A DNA stretch of 64,000 nucleotides, taken from assembly GCF_023053635.1 (NCBI RefSeq), contig NC_086188.1:2311001-2375000 (forward strand), read 5' to 3'. The notes under the pieces were generated by a model. The model did no database searches and was not told where the DNA came from. It saw only the letters and a program-made list of their open reading frames with translations. This document shows, one piece after another, positions 35,861 through 49,300 of this stretch. The number at the start of each line of letters is the position of its first letter. Position 1 is the stretch's first letter. The translations under genes and the position numbers were made by a program. The stretch comes from Elgaria multicarinata webbii (lineage: Eukaryota > Chordata > Lepidosauria > Squamata > Anguidae).

Positions 35861-37179
35861 TCTACATATCATGAGCAATAGCTGGCGGAAAACTTCGGGT
35901 TAGTTTTCCTTTGAGCGTAAACCCTCTGGGGAGTGTAGGTCTTCCTTGGGGAAACTCCAGCACCGGCCTACTACGTCTTTTAGCCCCTAATATCCTACCA
36001 TGCCCGTCCCCTGGTTATCTAGCAATTTGGGCAACTCTTTATCCTGGGCAGAGCTTCAAGATCCCGTATCTCAAATCCAAACTCTTGTTCTCCTCTCCCC
36101 CAGGAAGGGGAAGCTAAAATGCAAGTTCCGGGTCTGTTTATCTTAGTCCGTTGTGATTACTACGGAAAGGACAGTTCCGTGCAATTACGCTTGGGAGACG
36201 GCTTTCAAGAACTGCACTTTAATGAACCCAAAAGGAGGAACGTCGGCTCACGCTTCGCATTGTTTACAAAAAGAACAAAAAAACCGAACAAGGCAAAAAC
36301 AATACAGCAAACAAAACAAAAAATGGTACAGATGTTCAGCGAACGAAAACGCCAAATGGTCCATGGAAGCGGAGTATCCAAGCCTTGAACGAGTGGCTCT
36401 TGGGAAGTATCGTGTCAAACAAAGCTTAAAATCATAATCTGGCATATCATTCACAAATACACAAATATTGATATAAAAAAAACAACAACCACAGACCAGC
36501 TTGAGCAAATCGTCAATACAGGTTCAATATAAATACTTGCCCCCTGCTCCCCAGTACTAAAATAGGCCATTATGGTGAAGTTGCTAGCATCTGCTATTTA
36601 TAGTAACTTTATACAGGAGGAGGAAGAGGAGGAGAAAGGGGGGGTGCCAAACACGGGGGGGGGGGGCAAGTGTGGGCGCGTGTCTCTCTCTAAAGTGTAC
36701 TATGTGAGAGAAGCCTGCAGTGGGATTTGTACAAACTAGAGCGATACGCTTTCACATTAAACTTCATTTCCTAAAAAGGTTTTGAAAAGAAAAAGAAAAA
36801 AGAAAGGGGGGGGGAATAACGTCCTCCGTAAAACGCACGTCGTACCCAACCTCCAGAGTGAGTCCTCCCCACGTTATCCCTCAATATGAGGGAGCGTTTA
36901 AAGCCATTTTAACCAGGTGCCCAACCCCAAACTCCAAAAACCCAACATCTTTGCCCTCTGATTCTCAGAGAGAGAGAGAGAGGGAAAAAAATCAACAGTT
37001 CAATTTCAACAGCTCCCTGCTCGGTATATCTCCGTAGGTGTGGAAGTTCAGGAGAGAGCCGGCGGGCGGCTGTTAACCGGCTCCTTTGCACACCTGCACG
37101 GACACCCACACCCACCCACACCCCATGGCTTCTCAGGCAGAGCTTCGCCTTTTCCGCCCCACCGGTCACTGCCCCTCGC
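35861..37179 (-). other. SART3 3' UTR and flank
   Basis: Unique sequence with G runs at 36653-36667 and 36806-36815, and (GA)n at 36966-36982. The SART3 3' UTR should occupy the part nearest 37179. Confidence 0.5.
36218..36223 (-). terminator. Candidate SART3 poly(A) signal (ATTAAA)
   Basis: ATTAAA on the minus strand about 960 bp past the SART3 stop, in mostly unique sequence. It is a common variant signal and would give a 3' UTR of plausible length. No canonical AATAAA was found closer. This is positional inference only. Confidence 0.3.
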
Positions 37180-37363
37180 TCACTTGTTCAGAAGCAGCCT
37201 GGCAAAGTCCGCGTTGGACATCTTCTTGGGCTCTTCGGCGGGCAGGGACGCTGTGGCAGGTGGGGCCTTGGGAGCCACCCCGTTCTCCGCCTTGGCCGCC
37301 GGGTTGCTCTGCCGCTGCAAAGCCCGGGGCACCATCGAAAGCTGGGTCCTGCCCTTGCCCCGT
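37180..37363 (-). CDS. SART3: SART3 exon 19: C-terminal LSm-binding tail
   Basis: Starts RGKGRTQLS and ends [15 protein letters not shown] before TGA at 37180-37182. The conserved tail (human SNADFAKLFLRK) is the part known to contact the LSm2-8 ring on U6. It is separated from exon 18 by about 1 kb that contains a palindromic repeat copy at 37691-37775. Confidence 0.93.
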
Positions 37364-40300
37364 CTTTGAAAAGAGCACAAACACAACGGGGCCCTGCATT
37401 AGGAGCGTTCTTGACCAGGTGCTTAGGAAAAAGAATAGAACTGCGCGGCCTGGACGAGTTACGCAAAGTCTGACGTCTGGACTACTGTGCCTAGTCATGA
37501 GACACCAAGAGGGGGGCAGGATGCCGGAGCCCCGACTCCAAGCGTGGGGAATCATCGGCCGGCCACTTCTGCTGCTACCGCATCTCTCACCCCGCTTACC
37601 GAGAGGCCACAGCGGCCGTTAAGATCTAGAAACTTCCATCCAGGTTCCAGGACAAGACATCCCTACATTTGAGAAACTTCCAGAAGTTCAAGGCTGCGAT
37701 GCTACGGGCACGTCCTTGGGAGGAAGCCCCACTGAACTCCATGGGACAGATTTCTGAGTGGACATACGCAGGAGCGTGCTCTGAAGCGCTAGCCAAGCCG
37801 CTTCCGAGGAGATACGGACCCATCCGTGATTGCGACACGTTTCAGCTAGCTGGACCAACGATTTTATTTAAATTGGCGGTTAGCCAGTCTTTAACCCTTA
37901 AGGCCTCAGAGAGCGGCTTGTAACAAAGGCACAGAAGAACAGGCCATGAAATCGATCGAAGAAACGGCAGCAAGTTGGAAATTCTAGAATTCCTAAAAAT
38001 TCAAAAAAAACCCACCACCTACCGCAAGACTAAAAGATCTTGACAAAAACAGAGCGCTTCACCTGGTACTGAAAAGGAAAGAAAGACGGCGCCATTTTCT
38101 TTTCTTTGCGGTACTAGGTGAAAAATATCGCTGGGAAGGACGTTCCAGATAAATGGGAGGTTGCGATGAAAAGGTCCTCCCATCACAATGTGGATAACGT
38201 CACGATAACCGGAACTGCTCCTTAGCATTGGCAGTTCACAGCCTGGAATTGTTTATTTATTATCCTGCCTTTCCACCAAAAACAGTGCTCAGCAAGGTTT
38301 CCAGAACATGGCAGTGCTGCCTGAAACATGAATGCCCGGGGCTCAGGCCGCAGCCTCCTTCCCCCCCAGCTTGATATACTCACGCGCCATAGACCTGCCG
38401 GGGGGTCATGGTCTGAGCCGCTCTGCCCACCGCCTCGGACCTTTCGGGGAACCTTCGGGCAGGCGGGTTGCTGATGGCCACCTTGATCACGTGATCTCTG
38501 ATCGTCAGGCCGTCCATCTTCAGTACCGCTTGGGAGGCCTGCGTTTCATTCTCAAACTCCACGTAGGCCAAGCCCTAAGAGCAGAGAGAGAGAGAGAGAG
38601 ACGCTGTACATGGGGTGTGCTGGGCTTCCGGCTCACCCCCGCACTGGAGGCGCGTGTCCGAACGCCTCCCAGTGCAGTTCTCTCGTTTAAAAAGCGAGAC
38701 TTCGGTGGTTGACCTGAGAGGGACAAAAACCACCGCTGGAGAATTAGCCCGCCTAAGGGTTCCCCCTTGTATATACCCTGGGCTAGCCATACCTTGGGTT
38801 TCCCGGCTCGGTTCGTGACCAGCCGGATATCCTTCACGTTCCCGTGGACTTTGCACGCTTCCTCCAGCTCCTCCTTCGTACAGGAAAAGGGCAAGCCGGA
38901 GATGAAGAGCTTGTGTTTTTCCAGGGCGGTGCTGTACTTGAACACCTGCAGGGGAGAGAAACGAAGTAACTCCAAGGAAGGCAGTTCAGACAAGGCAAGC
39001 CACGGACAAGTCCATTTTCAAATGCAGGATTTCAGTTTTCAGGTTTTACAGGGCCAGTGCCTGGCCCCGGACACTTTGTCTCAAAAAGAGAGAGAGTTAA
39101 ATACCTGCTTTGTGTATACAGTGGGCCAACTGCTACACAGGGCACGTTAGGAGCTGGAACTCATCCGAGATCCCTCTGTTCACGGCGTCTGCTCCCCCGT
39201 TTCTGATCTGACTGTGTGTGGCTAGGGGCATGGACCCACCTTACCGCACATAAGCCAAGCCCTTAGGAGAGATGTTACCAGTCTGAAACAAGCATGCCTA
39301 CACCCTAATTGGACCACAGAAGTACCTGCCCTCAGATTTTATCCTACTTCCTTCTCCCAACTGGCAACATCATTACTACTGACTTGGGGTTGAGCGGAGA
39401 AGGGGCAGGGGCAGCGGTACCTTAAAATCCGGGTTCTTGTTCTTGTCGACGCAGGGAGACACGAACATGGGCCTTCCCTCGACGTATTTGCGATCCAGGT
39501 GGAGCGCCTGGAGAGCCGACTTCTCGTCCTGAAATTCCACGTAACAATAGCCCCGGAACGTCCCCTTGTTGGTAAAGATGGGGCGGACTTCCACCACCTC
39601 CCCACAGTTTGCAAAGAGATCCTTCAGCTTGGCTTCGGGCTCCGCCATGCTGTAGGGGAGGTTGCTGACGAAGACTGTGACGCTGTCTTTCTCGCTGTCG
39701 TGGAAGATCTTGGGGGCGTCTTTCCACCTGGACGCCTCCGCCTCCGCCTTCTGTTTCAAATCCGCTTTTCCTGGCATGGTTCTGCCAAACAGCCCGGTTT
39801 CCGTCTCCATGTCTTCAACCTCTTCCTCCTCCTCCTCCTCCTCGACCACCAGCATATCACCGCTGCCACCGCCCTTGTGCCTCTTGGTGGGCTGTTCAGC
39901 TGGACAGAGAAACGTCAAGAGATTGAGACGCCTCCAGCGGACGCTGGCTGTTGCGACACGCAGGCCATGGCGGTACAGAGGCGAAGCGGAGGACACACAA
40001 GAGAAGGGGCCCGTTCAACCCTAAGCGACCGTTTCCCTTATGCCGTGTATCTACACCATGGATCCCACCTGCCAAACCCTGCCGGGGGGCTTCGCCACCA
40101 TGCTGTGCTTTCCCATCCCTGCCCGTGAGGGGGGACTCTGCCTACAGAGACCCCAGTGCGTTTCTTCCCAGAAACCGAATCACCTCCCCACAGATCTTCA
40201 AAGAGGAAGGGAAAGTGGTGGGCACACAAGCGGCTCCTCTGCACACAGCACTACCAGGGAAGTCTGGGGGGCAGATACTGAGGCAGGCAGGCAGGCAGGC

Positions 40301-43300
40301 AGGCAGGAGGAGGGCGACTCCAATCCTTCCGCTAAGTGAGGACTCCAGGCAACTGGCCAGCCTCCCCCAGGCAGAAGCCTGACTCGCTGGGCCGCCGCCG
40401 CCGCGCAATTTCTTCAGGTCGCCGATTTGGGCGGCGGAGGGAGAGGAAGATGCAGGCCGCCTTGCCCTTTCCTACGCAGAAACGATGAGCCTGGGACCCC
40501 ACGTACGCTGACCCAGAAGCCAAGTCTAAAGGCACCCGGGTGTGATAACGTCCCCACAGGTGCGCACAGGAGTCCAGCCTCCGCTCCCTTCTTCCCACCA
40601 GCTGGGACAGGCTACCGCGCAACCACGAAGGCGGCCCAAGCCGAGCCCATACCTTCTTCCTCCTCCTGCCCCCAGTCGCCATCATTGTCTGCTTTGCGCT
40701 TGTCTCCCGCCCGGGGTTTCTTGGCCTTTTTGGCGGCTCTCTTCTCGGCCCGAGTCTGCTTCCGCTGCTCGGCTCGCGTTTCTTCCTGCTTGGCCAGGGC
40801 GGCTTCCTTCTCTGCGGCCTGCAAAGCGGAAACGACACCGAGTGAGCGGGCGTTCTGGCGACGGCTCGGCCCGCCTTCTTCTGGACCGCAGGGGCCAGGC
40901 AAGCCGTGGGCACCGTGCGCCTCCAGAGCTGGCGCCTTTGCCAGCCTGTCTTCCCTGCATTAGACCGGGTGGGGAGAGGTCTTTGGATTATGCGGCTCAA
41001 TGTCAACAATGGGGTGGAAGTTTCCAAAGAGGGGGAAAAAGAAGGCGACCAGTCAGTGTGGGGGAGCCAGGATCAGAACTACAAAGCCCCTGTACAGACA
41101 ACACGCCAAGCCGTGGTTAGGCCGCGAACCCGTTTGCAGCCTATGTAACCGCCATGGTGAGGAATGGTTCACACGACACGCTGAGCCATAAGGTTCAGCT
41201 CGAAATGCCTAACCGCCGTGGCTTAGCGCGTCATTTGAACAGGGTCATAGAGCCCACTGGCTGGGGGATTCTGGGAGTTGTAGTCCAACACAGCTGGAAG
41301 GCTGTTGGGGAAAAGCAGCTTAGTCTAACTCGCAGGGCCCACACTGTGCAGCAGCTTTGCAAATCAGCCGAAATTCGTGCCTAAAAAGCAAAAAAAAAAA
41401 AAAAAGGAACAAGAAAATCCTGACCTTTGCTCTTTGTTCGTTGACTCGAGCAAGGCGGTTCTCCGTTTTCTGAACAGCGGCGTCCCAGTCTTCTAAAGTT
41501 CCTGGGAGCAGGGAAGAGAAGAGGGAGATGTTAGCCATACTTTCTGCCAAACCCGTGAGCGTCCGTCAAAGACTGAACGCGTCCTGCCAAGAGTTGTCGT
41601 AAGCCTTCCCAACAGCCTTACTTACTTAGAGCCCCGTCCTACACGTATTTAGACAAGAGGCAAGTCCTACAATTCTGGCTGGGGGATGCTGGGAGTTGTA
41701 GGACTTCTTTCTGTCTAAAACATGCACAGGACCCACGTTTCATGGGGAAATAATCCCAAAGCAGGGTACAAGCGATCACACACAATAAAATAATGCAGCA
41801 TTGTCCAAGAAAAACGAAAACACCCATAAACAGTAACGTAATGAACAGTGTGGGTGACGCAGCGAAAGAAAGCAAAAAACCACCTCGTGCGATGCAGTCA
41901 CACTTCACGACTGACTACCTAACCCAAACGCTCGACTCTACACCCCCAGAAGGGAGTCAAAAGCAGCCTACCTTCAATTCTTTCTAGTGTAAGGAGCACC
42001 TCACAGACGTGCTCTGGATAATCGCTGGTGCACTGCACAGCTCGATGGAGCGCCTTTCTGCAGTGCTGGGTGTCACCATGCGCCCTACAAGAAGATGGGG
42101 AGGGGAGTTACGGGCTGTCTCTCACACACAGCAAGCCACCTCCACAAACCATCTTTATTCATTTATTACATTTATATTTATTACATTTATATCCTGCCTT
42201 TCTTCCTCCAAGGAACCCAAGGCGGCGTACAGAATCTTCCTCCCCTCCATGTTATCCTCACAACAACAACCCTGTGAGGTAGGTTGGGCTGAGAGTCTGT
42301 GACTGGCCCAAAGTCACCCAGTGGGTTTCCATGGCTGAGTGGGGACTAGAACCCGGATCTTCCGACTCCCAGTGCAACACTTTAGCCACTACGCCACAAT
42401 GGCTCTCTTTGGCTCTAAGCAGCCTTTGAATAAGTTGTACGGTCACCATTCCGCGGCACCAGAGTTTTCAAGGTGATTTCATAAGCTAGGAAACATTGCT
42501 TGCGATTCGCATGGGACCCGTCATTTTCAAATGAGGCGCAAAGTTGGGGCCGGGGGGGGGGGGGGGGATTGGAAGGAAGTAACACAGCAGAGGAGGCAGG
42601 AAGGCAGCTTGAAGACTGCTTTACAAAGGAACATAACCTAGAACCAACAGTGGCTTGGGCAAATGGTCAAACCACATTCACACGGGCCGATTTTAAGAGG
42701 AATGCCTTCAAAACGTTCGTCTCGCTCTCCTCTGCAATCCATCTATCACCATTAAGAAGGGACCGGCGTAGTTTTCTGTCTTTACAACAAATAAGGAACA
42801 GGGAACCATTTTCTCCTGCAGCTCAAGGAGGTTTACAGTAGCCCCCACATGCTACAATAACCTCTCGTTTGGATTACTGCAATGCTTTATATGTGGGGCT
42901 GCCTTTGAAAACGATCCAGAAGCTTCAGCTGGTACAAAACAGGGCTGCCTAGTTACTAACAGGGACTGGCCGACGAGACCAGTCATTTTCCAGCTTCATT
43001 GGCTGCCAGTCCAGGTCCGGGCCCGATTCAAAGTGCTGGTATGAACATTTAAAGCCCTAAACGGCTTGGGGCCGGGCTATCTAAAGGAACACCTCCTCCC
43101 GTATGTACCTGCCCGGACCCTAAGGTCATCCTCAGGGGTCCTTCTCCGCGAGCCCCTGCCAAAGGAAGTGAGGCAGGTGGCTACCAGGAGGAGGGCCTTC
43201 TCTGCTGTGGCACCCCGGCTGTGGAATGAGCTCCCTAAGGAGGTTCGCTTGGCACCGACATTATATGCTTTTAGACGCCGGGTGAAGACCTTTTTATTCT

Positions 43301-46300
43301 CCCAGCATTTTAACAGTCTACAAATAAATTTTAACTTGGTGTTTTAAATTTGTAATTTTGCATTGCTGCTGTTTTTATCTGGTTGAGCTTTTATATTGTA
43401 TTTTATATTATGGTTTTATACTGTTGTTTTATACTTTGAATGTTTTTAATTTTTGTGAACAGCCCAGAGAGCTCCAGCTATTGGGCGGTATAGAAATGTA
43501 ATAAATAAATAAATAAATAAATAAATGTGATGCACACTGCAGACGGAGTAGCGCTGCCGAGGGGGCCGGGACCAGCGCACGAGCGTTCACGCCAGGCCAG
43601 CTGCCGGGCCGCTTACCGCTCCAGGTTGTAATACTCCAGCCACATGTTGGCGTACTTGGAATTCCCTTTCGTCATGATGTTGTCCCAGAGTTCCCGGGCC
43701 TTCTGCATGTTGTTGCACAGGCGAGCCTGAGGAGAGGAAGCCCCGCGTGTAGGCAGCGCTTTAAAACACGTCAAAGGCAGGCTTACAACCACCACCACCC
43801 AGCTCCCTGCCAACGGTGGGGCAACCAAAACACCGGAGGGGGTGGGGTGGGGGAGCCAACGTTACCTCGATCCTCGCCCAGGTCTGCATGATGGTGCACG
43901 ACGGATCCCCGCTTTCGCTAAAACCTGCAGGCAAAAGGCAAACAGAACTGTTCCTGAAAGGTTTCTGCGGAATAGCAAGGGATGAACTAACGAAGGCTCC
44001 TTAGGAATAACAAGGGATGAATTAACGAAGGCTCCTCCTCCCTCAAATGTCCCCCAGCAGGTTGAGCTGGGGGGGGGAGGGAGCAGGGCCATCCCACCAG
44101 CCCTGCTGAAAGAATCCCCACCCGCCCCGGTTCCCTCCACACCCCTTTGTCTGGTGAGTGTCGTGTCTTTTCAGACTGGAAGCCTAATCCTCCATAAGCC
44201 ACTCTGGGAGCCTTTTCGGCCTAAGAAGGCTTTAAACGAACGAAGCTCTGAGGCAAAGGTCTCCAGTCCAGTAGAGTCCCAAGTAGACAGATTCGGAAGC
44301 TCCGGCAACCTGTGAGGCACCTTGGGTCAAGCGCTCGGGTGCAAGCTTTGAACACGGCACTTGGCGAACTTCAGCAATTCCAGAATAGGGTTTGAGCTGC
44401 TCTTGAGGAGGGGGGCAAATAGCTAGGGAAATCACTCCTCCCGAGGGGGCTTCTATCGCACCCTTTGTGCTGGCTGGGAATGATGGGGGTTGCAGTCCAA
44501 AACATATGGAGGGCAGCAGGTTGGGGAAGGCCGTTTGGTTGGGAGGCCACACCTCTCTCCCTCTCGCTCACACATCGGCTAGGTGGGGAAGACCGGCTGC
44601 AACGAGGCTCCCACGTTCATGAGCAACAGGGCCTGAAATACCAGGAGCGGCGCCGCAAGAGAGGGAGGCCTCCACCTTCATGCCCCGGCCTCCGGAGGCA
44701 TCGGCCCGGCAGAATAGACCAACCTCAGCCTCAACTGGCCTTTTGAACTCCAACCCCCATCAGCCCCAGACAGCTGTAGAGAAAAACATCCAGGGAATTC
44801 CCAAGTTGGGGAAAGCCAACATTGACCTTCGGGGACCTGGGCTGGAGGGGGCGATTTTTAAACCGAAACCAGGATTGGGGAGGGATTCCTGTTCGGAGAA
44901 AGACAGATTCCTTGGAGCCAAGGGAGGAGGCAGACTAGGCCAAGCGGGGCGAGCAAATGCAGAGCCAATGCAAAAGGGCCCCCCGCCCCCATCAGAAGCT
45001 TTTGACATGACGCCACCGCAGGAGGAAGACCCACACGCCCACGCCGCCACCCTCTCCAAAGAGAAGCCCCCAACCTACGCTCTTCCACTTCTTCCTTTAG
45101 GTACTCGATCGCGTGGGCAAAGGCGGAGCGCAGCTCTCCCAGCTCTTTACTCGAGTCTGAAAAACAGCAGGTGGAAGGAAAGCATCCGTTCAGGGGCCGC
45201 CGACTCCCTGCCCCAGCGCCACCTTTCGGGGGTGGTTCAAAGGAGCAAGGCCATGGACTGGGGCAGCCCTTCTTCCCCCAAGCTGACGCCCTCCGGATGC
45301 GTCTGAACCATCACACACGCTGGCGCTGGCCGTGCCAGCTAGGAATGACGGGAGGGGGAATCCTACTCATCTGGAGGGCACCGGCTGGCAAAGTTCAGCC
45401 TGGCGTGGAGAATGCGGAGAGGGAGACACTGATCAATCTCTCGCTCTCCTGTGAAGCTGATGGGTGGGAGATTCAGAACAGATCGAAGGAAGGGCTTCTT
45501 CACACAGCGCATAGTTAAACTGTGGAACTCACTGCCACAAGAGACAGTGATGGCCACCATTTTGGATGGCTTTAAAAGGGCGGGTGGGAAAATTCCTGGA
45601 GGAGAAGGCTCTCCATGGCTACGAGTCCTGAGGTAGCCATTTTTGGGGGTGGAAAAATCACCAAGAGATGAGACTCCCATTCAACTGTCTTGCGAAGATG
45701 CCATTATCTTTCATGGAAGAGAAGGCTGTCCATGGCTACTAGTCCTGAGGGCTATGTGACACTTCCAAGAGCAGAGGCAGTCAGCCTGTGTGCACCAGTC
45801 GCTGGAGAACATGGGCAGGAGGGCGCTGTTGCACCCCTGTCCAGCTGGTTGGCCGCTGTGTGAACAGAGCGCTGGACTAAGTGGGCTCTTCTGATGTTAA
45901 GAGAAGAGCTATGGGAGGAATCTGAGAGGAAGAGGCCTGCAGTTATGAATGGTCCTTGCAGGAAGGAAGCAGCAACTCTGTTCACAAGGAAGAGCTGTAG
46001 CTCAGTAGGACACCTCCTTTGCATACAGAAGGGCCCCAGGTTCTATCCCCGGCATCTCCAGGTAGGGCTAGGAAGGAATCCTGCCTGAAATCCTGGAGAG
46101 CCGCTGCTGCCAGCCAGTGTCGACAATCCCGGGCTAGATGGAGCCTAGACATACTTGCTTTCTGCAGGCGTGGAAGCACAGAGGGTGCGGAGGCATCTCA
46201 AGTCACCTCGCTGGCTGTTTGAGAGAACACAGCCTCGGAGGTCGGCCTTGTCCTAAGCAGCATTCAGCACTCCTCAGTGCCGAACCCCGTGCACAGTTAC

Positions 46301-49300
46301 CTTGAGTAAAATCCACCCTTCTCCGCAGGTAATCCAAGTAGGCCTGCCAGATTTCCACGTAGTCGGTAGCCTGGATGAAGCCGGCGTTCAGCGCCTTCTC
46401 AAAGTTTTCTAGCACGGGCAAAAGAAGACAAACAGTGTGAACCTGGCGCCGAGGGTCCTTCCAAGCTGCGACATCCCCCCACGCCTGTTAGCTGCGGGAT
46501 CAGAAGCAGGGTCCAGGCCCCCAAATTTAAGAGTGGCAAAGCTCAGAGCCTCCCCTCCCTCCCACGATAGCGGGTTATGGGCTGTGGTCACTCACTGGGC
46601 AAGTTCGGATGACACGACAGCCCAGCATGGGTTAATTAACCCTCAAGGGGCCGCGACGCGCACTATCCCCCATTGTGAATATGCAATCCCTAGGGGTTAC
46701 CAGGGCTTGTTGCATTGTCCAAACTCGACCGGGGAGGCGTATTTGAGGGATAAACAACCCTCACATAACCTTAAAACATACCATGGGTTACGTGAGGGTT
46801 GGAACCCCCTCCGGTCATGTTCGTACGACACAACGACCCACAGCCAACGCCAAATGGGAGATGCGTATTCATAACGGCAGACGGCACACACCGTGGCCCT
46901 TCGAGGGTTAATTAAACCATGCTGGGCTGCCGTGTCATCTGAACCAGGTCAAACACCAAGTGATGCATCCTGACAAGGTGCCCCTCTTGGTGGAAGCTCA
47001 GCCCTGGAGCCCACGCTAAATAAATCAAAGCGTATCGCAAGCTGCCCTCCTTGTATAACATCCGACTTTACACAGAACGTTTCCGAGCTCCAGGAAGCAA
47101 ATGTCTGGTTTCGGATTTCGTGAGCGCTCGGTCTCACCTGAGATCAGCCGATGTTCAACGTGATGCCTCTCCATGGCCAGGAGGTACTTGTTCCACAGTT
47201 TGACCGTCCAGGGGCAATTCCTGACCGCCCGCTCGTGGGCAGAGAGCACCAGCTCTTTCACTTTCAGCTGTCGGTCCTGGGAGATCAGATCCGAGAGTTA
47301 CATTCAGGGCCGTTTATTCACCTCGATTCCACAGGAGTCTCGAACGGGGCACTCTTCAAATACTGAAAAGGTTGTCCCACAGAGGAGGGCCAGGATCTCT
47401 TCTCGATCCTCCCAGAGTGCAGGACACGGAATCACGGGCTCAAGTTACAGGAAGCCGGATTCCGGCTGGACATCAGGAAAAACGTCCTGACTGTTAGAGC
47501 AGTACGACAATGGAACCAGTTACCTAGGGAGGCGGTGGGCTCTCCCACACTAGAGGCCTTCAAGAGGCAGCTGGGCAGCCCTCTGTCAGGGATGCTTTGG
47601 ACTCGATGGCCTTATAGGCCCCTTCCAACACTACTATTCTATGATTTGGGTGCTGGATTCTACTTTGGGGGAATCTCTGGTAGGAACACACACACAGCCC
47701 GCAAAGTCTCTAGCCATCATGCAGAAGATAGTCCCTTGCCTCTCAGCTCAAATTAAGGAAAGTGAGAGCAACTATGCAGATCTGCATTACGTATACACGT
47801 CAGAGGATTTGGATCTGGGTTCCCGAAGTTCTGCTCCTTAGGCTGCCGGAAAGGGTGCCGCCCCAGGAAGCCACGAGACAAGAAGGAAGCTGCTTATGGG
47901 CTCCTCACCAGGTACTGGGTGTAGCGTGCCCACAGGTCGGGCACAAGGCAGTTCTCCGCCAGGGCGCGCTCGTAGGTCAGCTGGATGCGAGCCGGGTCCC
48001 CGGCCTTGGTTTCAAAGTCAATGTAGGCTTGATATTCGGCCAGCTTTGGGGTCTCGGCTATTAGCTGGAATGAAAGCAGGAGGAGAGGAAGGAAAAGCGC
48101 TTCAGGATGGTGAGAGAGGAGCCCGGGGGGGGGTGGACAACAAAGAAGGGTTTCGTCTATACTGTACAGTGCACGGAAAGTGAGATTTAAAACTGAGGCG
48201 GCTTCTGGGGAAAGCACACAATTGATTTGAGCAGCGATGACATCGCAGGCTGTATCCCGAGTATCTCTGCGGAAGATGGTTGAGGTCTCTGGTGAAGGAG
48301 AAAAGTAGCTACCTGCGACCGAGCAAGGAAGCGCCTTACCAGGGCCTCTTCGTAGGGTTTACATTTCCCCATCTGCTGCAGAGCCTTCTTGTAGTTCTTA
48401 GCCACCGCTTCCGGGACCGGATCCTCGGACCACTCTTCGTATTCCGCATAAGCGGCTTCCATATCTTGACATGGGAGATGGAAAACCGCGTCAGGCGCTA
48501 GCAGAGGCGGCGGAACCTGAACTCGGCTCCACACATAACGGACTGCCGAGCAATCGACAGGCAGGGAAGGAAGGAGCTCTGAAGGAAACCCTTTCTGCCT
48601 AATAAGTGACACGAGAAACCAAGAGACAGGAGTCGGTCTCTCAAAGGAGGGCAAAACCAGAACCAAGCCAATATCATTTCTAGAGCCAGGTTCAAGCAAG
48701 CCTGTGCCCTTCAAATGTTTTGGACTACAACTCCCACAATGCCTTTCCACCGGCCATGCCGGCTGGGGCAGACCAGAGCTGTAGTCCAAAACCTGTGGTT
48801 CAAGCCTCTCCCTTTTCCTCAGCGATCCTGATGAAGATCGCTGGGAGAGGAGGAGGTGTGTGTGTGTGTACACCTGTATGTGTGCGCAAGGGTGCGGCCA
48901 CCCATTCTCCCTGCAGCGATGATGCCTCAGGAGCAGAAAGGTTGCCCACCCCTGCTGTAAGGTAAGCCGGTAATGTCGCCAATTAGAGGGCTGAGAAGAC
49001 TGGGCAAGTGAAAACGCCTCGCCCAAGGCCACCTAGTGAGCTTGTCACAGGTGAGACGTGAACCAGGAACCTCCTGCCTCGCAGTCCACGCACTCTTAGC
49101 CACGGCACAAAGGCAACTCCAAAAACTCAAGCTCAACAGAACTCGCACCGTTTAAAAGGGAGGAGGTGTTGGGGGAAGGAGAGGGAAAGAAGTGGATTCC
49201 AAGAATGAAAAACAACAGAAGGACCAGCCCCATGTTAATTTCCAGGCACAAAAGTTACCCATTTTTCAGGTTTCTCCCTGAAACCCACCCCCCTCCGTCC

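Noticed and set aside
37086-37622. Plus-strand open frames of up to 178 residues opposite SART3 exon 19
   Set aside because: They are antisense to a confirmed coding exon and its GC-rich flank.
42873-43347. A host gene containing [15 protein letters not shown]
   Set aside because: This is the L2 reverse-transcriptase C-terminus; the same signature recurs at five or more places with LINE 3' tails.
45985-46060. tRNA-Ala gene
   Set aside because: A and B boxes are present but the cloverleaf is broken and the sequence runs into a SINE body with a second copy at 34900.
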